Shown here piece after piece: positions 7,029 through 12,681 of a stretch of 12,681 bases of DNA. Position 1 is the first letter of the stretch, and each line of letters begins with the position of its first letter. Made by a program: the position numbers and the translations under genes. The notes under the pieces are model-generated. The model made no database searches. It was not told the DNA's origin and worked only from the letters and a program-made list of their open reading frames with translations. Origin of the DNA: a bacterium (GTDB taxonomy: Bacteria > Chloroflexota > Dormibacteria > Aeolococcales > Bog-877); contig JAKBTP010000100.1 in the NCBI GenBank assembly GCA_021844355.1, positions 6,173-18,853 on the forward strand, in the 5' to 3' direction.

Positions 7029-8636
7029 TCAGGGTCCGGGAGGGACTGGCGGAAGAGGCAGGACCAGGGGGGCGGAGACGGGCGGGTTGCGCTTCAGGAC
7101 CAGGACCGGGCTCTCCAGGAGGGGGTGGAAGTTGCGCCCCACGTAGCTCTCCAGCTGCCGGTTCCAGGGGATGCGGTCGCCGCTGAGCGGGGTGAGGAGC
7201 AGGTAGGTGGCGCGGGAGAAATAGCCCAGCCAGGCGGGAGCTGCGGCCTGGGCCTGGGGGCTGGAGGGCACCTGGCTGCCGGAGATGGAGATGGTCGTTC
7301 CCAGAGCGTCCACCACGACCGGGCAGCCGCCCCGCCGGGCGAGGAACCTGTCGGCGTTCAGCGTGTACTCGGACTCGTCGGTGACGACGCACGCCCCGCT
7401 GGGGATGGTGCTGGCGAGCAGCGCCGACGGGTCCTGGGCCCGCTGCAGGAGGGCCGGGATGGCCGCGGCATGCAGCAGCCCGCCGACGAACACCAGCGCC
7501 ACCACGGCGGCGATGAGCTGCGGTCTCGCCCGCTCCAGCCGGGCGACCGCCAATCCCAGCAGCAGCGCCAGGAAGGGGGCCAGGAAGGACGCGTAGTGGT
7601 AGAAGAACTCGGCCGGCCAGCAGAGGGCGACCCCCACCAGCAGGACGCTGACGATAGCGAAGCCCTCGAGCTGGGTGGGCAGCCGGCGGTTCCCCTCCCC
7701 GGGCAGGGCGGCGAAGGCGGCGGCGAACACCGCGAGCAGAATGCCCGCCGCGCCGGCCGCGAGCACCTGGTAGCGGTGACCGGGGGGCACGCCCAGACCC
7801 GGCCACACGCTAGTCATGAACTCGAGGCGCACGAGGATCGGCTGGCCGGCCTGCCCGGTCCGGCCCAGCTGATCCAGGAAGACCTGGTGGATGAACGGGG
7901 CAGGCGAAAGGAGCACGAAGGGCAGGCAGGGAAGAAGGAAGCCGATCCCCGCAGCCAGCGCCAGGATGATGGTCTGGGCCACCCTCCCCCTGAGGAGCAT
8001 GACCACGGCCACGGCCGCCAGGGGGATTACGGCCCACGTCTTCATGGTCCCCCCGACGCCGAATGCCAGCCCCGCCCAGATGGTGAGATCGGTGCGCGGG
8101 GTGAGCCGGTCCCCGGAGAAGAGCGCCAGCAGCCCCAGCAGGCAGAACAGGTTGAGGAAGGGCTCCAGAAGCAGCGCGCTGGCCGCCAGGATGGCGTCGG
8201 GGAAGAGGGCCAGCACCAGGCAGGCAGCGGCCACCGCCAGGGGGGAACGGTGGCGCAGCAGCCGTCCCAGCAGGAGCACGTTGGCGAAGGAGACCAGCGG
8301 CACCAGGGCGCGGGCGACCTCCAGAGCGGTGTGGGTTCCGAAGGGGAAGGAGAGGAGGGCCACCGGTGTCAGCGCCAGGGGCACCCCGGGAGGCTGGATG
8401 AGAACAAAGTCCCGGTAGGGGACCAGCCCATGCACCAGCTGCACCGCGGTGCCGAAGTAGACGGCGTCGTCGTACTCCCAGGACCCGGTGAGGTGGCCGG
8501 TGGCCACCAGGGTTGCCCAGCGCAGGGCGAGGCCCAGGATGGCCGCCGCCCAGGCCAGGTTGCGCTGGGGGTGGCGGCCCAGCCAGGACGCCTCCCAACG
8601 ATGGGCGAGAGCGGTAGCCGGAGGGGCGGTGGCCAT
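7029..8636 (-). CDS. GT-C family polytopic glycosyltransferase (ArnT/PMT-like)
   Basis: From the ATG at 8636 the product is 535 residues with about ten or more membrane segments. After the first helix (about residues 28-46) comes an extracytoplasmic loop with WEYDDAVYFGTAV, where the Asp pair 56-57 matches the catalytic acidic residues of GT-C enzymes. It is followed by PYRDF and QPPG (81-84), typical of the ArnT/PMT-related GT39/GT83 group. Such enzymes transfer sugars from polyprenyl-phosphate donors on the outer face of the membrane. The C-terminal ~150 residues form a soluble domain containing CVVTDESEYTLNADRF, as in many bacterial relatives. Donor and acceptor cannot be predicted. The frame stays open upstream to 8894, but that extension overlaps the divergent channel gene and lacks membrane-protein character. 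No strong Shine-Dalgarno sequence precedes the ATG; TATCCT (8646-8651, minus strand) is a possible nearby -10. Confidence 0.82.
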   Translation of the reverse strand: MATAPPATALAHRWEASWLGRHPQRNLAWAAAILGLALRWATLVATGHLTGSWEYDDAVYFGTAVQLVHGLVPYRDFVLIQPPGVPLALTPVALLSFPFGTHTALEVARALVPLVSFANVLLLGRLLRHRSPLAVAAACLVLALFPDAILAASALLLEPFLNLFCLLGLLALFSGDRLTPRTDLTIWAGLAFGVGGTMKTWAVIPLAAVAVVMLLRGRVAQTIILALAAGIGFLLPCLPFVLLSPAPFIHQVFLDQLGRTGQAGQPILVRLEFMTSVWPGLGVPPGHRYQVLAAGAAGILLAVFAAAFAALPGEGNRRLPTQLEGFAIVSVLLVGVALCWPAEFFYHYASFLAPFLALLLGLAVARLERARPQLIAAVVALVFVGGLLHAAAIPALLQRAQDPSALLASTIPSGACVVTDESEYTLNADRFLARRGGCPVVVDALGTTISISGSQVPSSPQAQAAAPAWLGYFSRATYLLLTPLSGDRIPWNRQLESYVGRNFHPLLESPVLVLKRNPPVSAPLVLPLPPVPPGP

Positions 8637-8658
8637 CAGCCGCCCAGGATATCGGCCG

Positions 8659-8670
8659 GGCCCTAGGGCC
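8659..8670. repeat. 12-bp perfect palindrome in divergent spacer
   Basis: GGCCCTAGGGCC is a perfect palindrome located between the divergent glycosyltransferase and K+ channel genes. In such GC-rich DNA a short G/C palindrome can occur by chance. Its position beside a second, longer inverted repeat makes a protein-binding role possible. Confidence 0.4.
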
Positions 8671-8690
8671 ACGCCGCTGACCAGCGGCGT
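8671..8690. repeat. 20-bp inverted repeat (9-bp arms) in divergent spacer
   Basis: ACGCCGCTG and CAGCGGCGT are exact reverse complements separated by two bases (AC). The element is centred between the two divergent genes and directly upstream of the predicted channel -35 box. The nearly continuous dyad is better suited to a dimeric DNA-binding protein than to an RNA hairpin, although a 7-bp stem with a 4-base loop is also possible. Confidence 0.5.
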
Positions 8691-8703
8691 CCGGGTCCCC
8701 CGC

Positions 8704-8732
8704 TTGTGCGAGCGGGTCGGGGGGGCTACAAC
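8704..8732 (+). promoter_or_regulatory. Predicted promoter of the RCK potassium channel gene, nearly leaderless
   Basis: TTGTGC (8704-8709) and TACAAC (8727-8732) are -35 and -10-like hexamers with an ideal 17-bp spacer. The expected transcription start, about seven bases after the -10, falls at 8739-8740, which is the ATG of the channel gene. No Shine-Dalgarno sequence is found at proper distance, consistent with a leaderless transcript. The -35 box lies across a small inverted repeat, CCCGCT (8699-8704) and AGCGGG (8711-8716). Confidence 0.5.
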
Positions 8733-8739
8733 TGGCCAG

Positions 8740-9759
8740 ATGAGCGCGGCCCATGGCAGCTGGTCCCAGCATCCGCTCCGGCGCTTCGCCCGCCCTGCTC
8801 TGCTGTTGGCCGGGGTGCTGGTGGGCGGCACCCTGGGGTACATGCTGATCGAGGGGTGGGACCTCGCCGACAGCGCCTTCATGACCGTGATCACGGTCTC
8901 GACAGTGGGCTACCAGGAGGTCCATCCCCTCTCCCTGGCGGGCCGGCTCTTCAGCATCGGCCTGATCGTGGTCGGAGTCGGGACTATGCTCTACTCGCTG
9001 GGCCTCTTCGCCGAGCTGGTGAGTGGCGGCCAGCTGAGCCTGTGGAGGATGGCACGCCAGTTGGACCGGGATGTCTCGGCACTTCGCGGCCACTTCATTC
9101 TCTGCGGCTATGGGCGCATCGGCACCCAGGTGGTGGCGGAGCTGGAGAGGGCCGGGGTGCCCTACCTGGCCATCGACAACAATCCCGAGGCGGTGGGCCG
9201 CCTTTCGCGAGAAGGCCGGCTCTTCCTGGAGGGTGACGCCGCCTCGGAGGAGGTCCTGCGGCGGGCCGGTGTGGAGCGCGCCCGCGGGCTGGTGTGCGCC
9301 GTGGACGCCGACGAGCGGGCGGTGTACATCACGCTGGCCGCCCGCTCGCTCAATCCCCGGCTGTTCATCATCGCCCGCGCCGGGCAGCCGGAGTCCCTGC
9401 GCCGGCTCCAGCTGGCGGGGGCGGACCGGGTGCTCTCGCCATATCAGATGGCCGGGCATCGGATGGCCGAGATGGCCCTCCGGCCCGGGGTTGTGGAGGT
9501 GATCGACACCCTGAGGTCCGGCTCCGCGACTCTCGGGGTGGAGGAGATCGTCGTGCCCCAGGACTGGCGGAGGGCGGGGTCCACGGTGCGGGAGGCGGGC
9601 CTGGCGGATCGGGGCACCGCTCGGATCCTGGCCCTCCGCCGCCCGAGCGGGGAGCTGTTCGTGGGGCCAGCTGACGACCAGGTGGTTCTCGGAGGCGACC
9701 TGCTGGTGGTGCTGGGTTCCGCCGTCGAGGTGGACAGGACGGCGCTGGTGCTGAGCTGA
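8740..9759 (+). CDS. Two-TM potassium channel with C-terminal RCK (TrkA-N/TrkA-C) domains
   Basis: The 339-residue protein has a membrane helix at about 18-36, then a pore helix and filter VITVSTVGYQEV (50-61), then a second helix at about 69-93. This is the MthK-like two-helix channel layout. The filter is TVGYQ where TVGYG is most common. Residues 117-234 form an RCK/TrkA-N Rossmann domain with GYGRIGTQ (123-130), the acidic AIDNNPE (144-150) and EGDAASEEVLRRAGV (164-178), a NAD/nucleotide-binding type. Residues about 262-332 form a TrkA-C domain. The protein should gate K+ flux at the cytoplasmic membrane in response to a cytosolic ligand (Ca2+, nucleotide or c-di-AMP in relatives); which ligand is unknown here. 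The ATG at 8740 fits the domain start and the predicted leaderless promoter. The frame is open upstream, but that stretch is antisense to the glycosyltransferase. Confidence 0.92.
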   Translation: MSAAHGSWSQHPLRRFARPALLLAGVLVGGTLGYMLIEGWDLADSAFMTVITVSTVGYQEVHPLSLAGRLFSIGLIVVGVGTMLYSLGLFAELVSGGQLSLWRMARQLDRDVSALRGHFILCGYGRIGTQVVAELERAGVPYLAIDNNPEAVGRLSREGRLFLEGDAASEEVLRRAGVERARGLVCAVDADERAVYITLAARSLNPRLFIIARAGQPESLRRLQLAGADRVLSPYQMAGHRMAEMALRPGVVEVIDTLRSGSATLGVEEIVVPQDWRRAGSTVREAGLADRGTARILALRRPSGELFVGPADDQVVLGGDLLVVLGSAVEVDRTALVLS

Positions 9760-9765
9760 TCCCCC

Positions 9766-9783
9766 GCCCCGGCCCGTCGGGGC
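9766..9783 (+). terminator. GC hairpin between channel gene and typA
   Basis: GCCCCG and CGGGGC are complementary with a six-base loop (GCCCGT), starting seven bases after the channel stop codon. There is no T-run behind it, so intrinsic termination is uncertain; it could be an attenuating or RNA-end-stabilising structure. It lies just before the possible typA -10 (TATGGT, 9792-9797). Confidence 0.4.
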
Positions 9784-9800
9784 CTCCGGGTTATGGTGGA

Positions 9801-11648
9801 GTGGTGGAGAGGCGCTCCGACCTGCGCAATGTGGCCCTGGTGGCCCATGTCGACCATGGGAAGACCACCCTCGTGGACGCCATGTTGCGCCAGACCGGTG
9901 CCTTCCGGGCGAACCTGGTGGTCGCCGACCGGGTCATGGACTCAGGGGACCTGGAGCGGGAGAAGGGAATCACCATCCTGGCCAAGCACACCGTGGTGCG
10001 CTACCGGGGTACGCGGATCACCATCGTGGACACTCCCGGGCACGCCGACTTCGGTGGTGAGGTGGAGCGGGCCCTGGCCATGGTGGACGGAGTGCTGCTC
10101 CTGGTGGACGCCTCGGAGGGGCCTCTGCCCCAGACCCGCTTCGTTCTGCGCAAGGCCCTGGAGGCCAGGCTGGCTGTGCTGGTGGTGGTGAACAAGGTCG
10201 ATCGGGTGGACTCCAGGGTGGCTGAGGTGGTGCGGGAGGTCGAGGACCTCTTCCTGGACCTGGACGCCGATGAGGGGCAGCTGGACTTCCCCATCCTTTA
10301 TGCCAGTGCCAAGGAGGGCTGGGCCTCTTCCTCTCCGGCGGTCCCCGGCACCTCGCTCGAGCCCCTCTTTGAGGCGATCCTGAGCCGGGTGCCGGCGCCC
10401 GAGCACGAGCCTGGGGGGGCGCTGCAGGCCCTGGTCACCAACCTCGACGCCTCTCCCTACCTGGGCCGGCTGGCGGTGTGCCGCGTCCACCGGGGCGAGA
10501 TCTTCCGGGGAGCCACGGTCGCGTTGTGCCGTGCCGGTGGGGAGGTGGAATCAGGGCGCGTCGTGGAACTCTTCGGGACCGAGGGCTTGGAGCGTGTGGC
10601 GGTGGAGTCGGCGGGGCCGGGGGAGATCGTGCTCGTGGCGGGATTCCCTGACGTCTCCATCGGCGACACCCTCGCCGACCCCCAGGCTCCCGAGGCGCTG
10701 GAGCCGATCCTGGTGGACGAGCCGAGCCTGGCCATGACGGTGGGGATCAACACCTCACCCCTGGCCGGGCGGGAGGGCACCAAGCTCACGGCCCGTCTTC
10801 TGAAGAGCCGCCTGGACGCCGAATTGGTGGGGAACGTGTCGCTGCGGATCGCTCCCACGGAGCGGCCCGACACCTGGGAGGTCCAGGGGCGGGGGGAGCT
10901 GCAGCTCGCGGTGCTGGTGGAGACGATGCGGCGCGAGGGGTTCGAGCTCACCGTGGGCAAGCCCCAGGTGGTGACCCGCGTGGTGGAGGGGGTGGTCCAC
11001 GAGCCCATGGAGCGCCTGACCGTGGACGCCCCTGAGGAGTATCTCGGTGTCATCACCCAACTCCTGGCCCTGCGCCAGGGACGGTTGCAGGAGATCGTCA
11101 ACCACGGGACGGGGTGGGTGCGGCTCGAGTACCGGGCCCCGGCCCGCGGGCTGGTGGGGTTCCGCACCGAGTTCCTGGTGGAAACCAGAGGGACCGGGGT
11201 GCTGCACAGCGTCTTCGACGGGCTCGAGCCGTGGCACGGGGAGCTGAAGACGCGGCGCAACGGCTCGTTGGTGGCGGACCGCCGGGGGTTCTCCACGACC
11301 GAGGCACTGATGTCTCTGCAGGAGCGAGGAACTTTGCACATCGGTCCGGGGGTGGAGGTCTATGAGGGGATGGTCGTGGGGGAGAACGCTCGGCCCGAAG
11401 ACATGGATGTCAACCCCACCAGGGAGCGGAAGCTGACCAACATGCGTTCGTCCACCGCCGAGGAGCTGGAGCGCTTGAGTCCAGCCCTCAACCTCTCGCT
11501 GGAACAGGCGCTGGAGTTCATCGCCGAGGACGAGTGTGCCGAGGTGACTCCCCGCTCGGTGAGATTGCGCAAGGTGGTCCTGGAGCAGAGCATGAGGGCC
11601 CGCGAGCGCCGCCGCGCCCGCCCTCCGATCAGGGCTGGGTCGAGCTAA
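9801..11648 (+). CDS. typA: Ribosome-associated GTPase TypA/BipA
   Basis: This 615-residue translational GTPase of the EF-G-like TypA/BipA family (E. coli BipA 607) carries AHVDHGKTT (residues 15-23, G1), LEREKGITI (51-59, switch I), DTPGHADF (77-84, G3), NKVD (131-134, G4) and SAK (169-171, G5). It continues through domain II, the EF-G-like domains III and V, and the BipA-specific C-terminal domain with NPTRERKLTNMRSS. TypA binds the ribosome and acts in ribosome assembly and stress or cold adaptation. The start is a GTG at 9801; a second GTG follows directly at 9804. No separate Shine-Dalgarno sequence is placed well, but TATGGT (9792-9797) would put the transcript start close to 9804, so a leaderless message starting at the second GTG is possible. 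The TAA stop overlaps the convergent proC stop by four bases. Confidence 0.96.
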   Translation: MVERRSDLRNVALVAHVDHGKTTLVDAMLRQTGAFRANLVVADRVMDSGDLEREKGITILAKHTVVRYRGTRITIVDTPGHADFGGEVERALAMVDGVLLLVDASEGPLPQTRFVLRKALEARLAVLVVVNKVDRVDSRVAEVVREVEDLFLDLDADEGQLDFPILYASAKEGWASSSPAVPGTSLEPLFEAILSRVPAPEHEPGGALQALVTNLDASPYLGRLAVCRVHRGEIFRGATVALCRAGGEVESGRVVELFGTEGLERVAVESAGPGEIVLVAGFPDVSIGDTLADPQAPEALEPILVDEPSLAMTVGINTSPLAGREGTKLTARLLKSRLDAELVGNVSLRIAPTERPDTWEVQGRGELQLAVLVETMRREGFELTVGKPQVVTRVVEGVVHEPMERLTVDAPEEYLGVITQLLALRQGRLQEIVNHGTGWVRLEYRAPARGLVGFRTEFLVETRGTGVLHSVFDGLEPWHGELKTRRNGSLVADRRGFSTTEALMSLQERGTLHIGPGVEVYEGMVVGENARPEDMDVNPTRERKLTNMRSSTAEELERLSPALNLSLEQALEFIAEDECAEVTPRSVRLRKVVLEQSMRARERRRARPPIRAGSS

Positions 11649-12544
11649 CGGGGCTGGGGAGGTCCTGGAGGAACTCCGCGATCCAGCGCCTGCTCCAGCT
11701 GCCGGGTGCGGTGGTAGGCGGCCCAGACGGCATCCGCCAGCACGGTCCGGAAGCGACCCCTCTCCAGGGCGGCGAGCGCCTCGGCAGAGGTGCCACCCGG
11801 AGAGGTCACCATGTCCCGGAGCTCACTGGGATGGCGCTGGCTCTGGGCGGCGAATTCCGCCGAACCCTCCACTGTGCTGAGGACCAACCTCCGGGCCAGG
11901 TGGCGGGGGAATCCCAGATGGACCGCGGCGTCCACCAGCGACTCGATGAACAGCAGGGTGTAGGTGGGCCCGGTTCCGGAGACGGCGGTGGCCATCGCCA
12001 CCTGTTCCTCGTCCTCCACCTCCAGCTCCTCGCCGAGGGCTCCAAGCAACTGGCGGGTGCGCATTCGTCCCACCTCGTCCACCTCGGTGGTGGGGTACCA
12101 GACCGTCATCCCCTTGCCGATCTGCGCCGGGGTGTTGGGCATGGCCCGAACCACGGCAGGGTGCCCCAATCCCTCGCCCAGCGTCCGGGTGGAGGCGCCG
12201 GCGACGATGCTCAGCACGAGGGTGCCGGGCGCGATCGCGCCCTTGAGCTCGAGCATGACCCGGCGGAGCACCTGAGGCTTGACCGAGATCACCAAGAGGT
12301 CGGCGGTGGCCGCGGCCTGGCGGTTGTCCGAACTCACTCGGACGCCGAGGCGGCGTTCCAGGTCTTCCCGTCGCGCTCGGCGTGGGTGGGTGCAGGTCAC
12401 CTCCTCCGGGCTCACCAGCCCCCTTGCCATGAGACCTCCCACTATGGCCTCGGCCATGGCGCCGGCCCCCACCACCACGAGCCGCGCTCCGGCCAGGTGA
12501 CTGTGGGGCGCGAAGTCCGCGGAGGGGGATCGCTCGGGGGACAA
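11645..12544 (-). CDS. proC: Pyrroline-5-carboxylate reductase
   Basis: This 299-residue cytosolic enzyme catalyses the last step of proline biosynthesis, the NAD(P)H-dependent reduction of 1-pyrroline-5-carboxylate. Seen in order: nucleotide-binding VVVGAGAMAEAI (23-34), VKPQ (88-91), RAMPNTPAQIG (133-143), SGTGPTY (189-195, usually SGSGPAY) and the C-terminal family signature DMVTSPGGTSAEAL (244-257). The ORF opens with a TTG at 12544, preceded by GAGGG nine bases upstream. No ATG or GTG lies in frame between there and the Rossmann fold, so the TTG start is the best choice. It gives an N-terminal tail of about 20 residues longer than usual. TATGCT at 12580-12585 (minus strand) may be its -10 box. 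It is convergent with typA; the stop codons share the four bases CTAA. Confidence 0.96.
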   Translation of the reverse strand: MSPERSPSADFAPHSHLAGARLVVVGAGAMAEAIVGGLMARGLVSPEEVTCTHPRRARREDLERRLGVRVSSDNRQAAATADLLVISVKPQVLRRVMLELKGAIAPGTLVLSIVAGASTRTLGEGLGHPAVVRAMPNTPAQIGKGMTVWYPTTEVDEVGRMRTRQLLGALGEELEVEDEEQVAMATAVSGTGPTYTLLFIESLVDAAVHLGFPRHLARRLVLSTVEGSAEFAAQSQRHPSELRDMVTSPGGTSAEALAALERGRFRTVLADAVWAAYHRTRQLEQALDRGVPPGPPQPR

Positions 12545-12579
12545 GTTCGTACACCCTCTGAGGCTGGGCGGGTGTACTC

Positions 12580-12585
12580 AGCATA
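12580..12585 (-). promoter_or_regulatory. Possible -10 element for proC
   Basis: On the minus strand the bases read TATGCT within GGATATGCTGAG, about 36 bp upstream of the TTG start and ahead of the GAGGG ribosome-binding site. No clear -35 hexamer is present at 17-18 bp, so this is only a plausible site. Confidence 0.28.
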
Positions 12586-12634
12586 TCCGCGGCGGTACGA
12601 TCACGGCCAGCGAATCAACCTGGAGGCATGGTGC

Positions 12635-12667
12635 ATGGCGGACTTCTACGACCGCGTGAGAGCGTGA
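12635..12667 (+). CDS. 10-codon ORF with strong ribosome-binding site at window end
   Basis: TGGAGG (12621-12626) is followed after eight bases by ATG, opening MADFYDRVRA and then TGA. The spacing is ideal for initiation, and the sequence resembles the amphipathic N-terminus of a longer protein more than random translation. A second ATG at 12628, too close to the ribosome-binding site, opens a 17-codon frame that ends with the last base of the window. The site is divergent from proC. It may be a short leader peptide, or the start of a downstream gene whose remaining frame cannot be judged because the window stops 14 bases later. I do not recognise the product. Confidence 0.3.
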   Translation: MADFYDRVRA

Positions 12668-12681
12668 GGGGCGGAGTTTGA

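Noticed and set aside
6918..8666. 582-codon plus-strand ORF
   Set aside because: It is antisense to the glycosyltransferase, with a G/Q/E-rich low-complexity composition typical of shadow frames in GC-rich DNA.
8637..8894. Extended start of the glycosyltransferase at 8894
   Set aside because: The extra residues are Arg/Ser/Pro-rich, overlap the divergent channel gene and its promoter, and lack membrane-protein character.
7810..9459. 549-codon minus-strand ORF
   Set aside because: It runs across two real genes on opposite strands (glycosyltransferase and channel) and shows no recognisable domain.

Overview
The window is a GC-rich (clearly well above 60% by eye), gene-dense stretch of bacterial chromosome. 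GTG and TTG starts, several start codons without a clear Shine-Dalgarno sequence, and the sequence style of the TypA, ProC and Kdp proteins suggest a high-GC Terrabacteria lineage (Actinomycetota, or a Chloroflexota/Dormibacterota-type soil bacterium). That placement is inference; there is no rRNA gene or other decisive marker.

Left part (1-5395), potassium uptake: a tightly overlapping minus-strand operon encodes the Kdp high-affinity K+ pump in the order small ORF (27 aa) - kdpF (29 aa) - kdpA - kdpB - kdpC. Every junction overlaps or is separated by one base, which points to translational coupling. Meeting it tail-to-tail, with a 29-bp overlap, is the 3' part of a plus-strand gene for a KdpD-type sensor. 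That protein has the KdpD N-terminal domain and a Usp-like domain but stops before any histidine-kinase module. No kdpE is present in the window.

Middle part (5396-7028): a 143-bp divergent spacer contains a direct repeat with 11-bp spacing that could be a response-regulator site. It is followed by a plus-strand DUF488-domain protein with an extra N-terminal domain, then the remains of a small zinc-ribbon gene. This remnant has two in-frame stops, one exactly where the last zinc-ligand cysteine is expected. A minus-strand DoxX-family membrane protein follows.

Right part (7029-12681): a minus-strand GT-C/ArnT-like polytopic glycosyltransferase is divergent from a plus-strand two-TM RCK potassium channel. 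The spacer between them is full of inverted repeats and has a promoter placed so that the channel mRNA would be nearly leaderless. Next comes typA/bipA (ribosome-associated translational GTPase), convergent with proC (pyrroline-5-carboxylate reductase) by a 4-bp overlap of stop codons. The window ends just inside a plus-strand start region with a strong Shine-Dalgarno sequence and a 10-codon frame.

Functional theme: K+ homeostasis (Kdp pump, short KdpD sensor, RCK channel) alongside proline synthesis (ProC), both of which can serve osmotic adaptation; the link between them is inference. I see no CRISPR array, tRNA, rRNA, insertion sequence or phage gene. I found no clear novel multigene system. 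The most unusual items are the stop-at-cysteine zinc-ribbon remnant, the 27-aa ORF ahead of kdpF, and the kinase-less KdpD.
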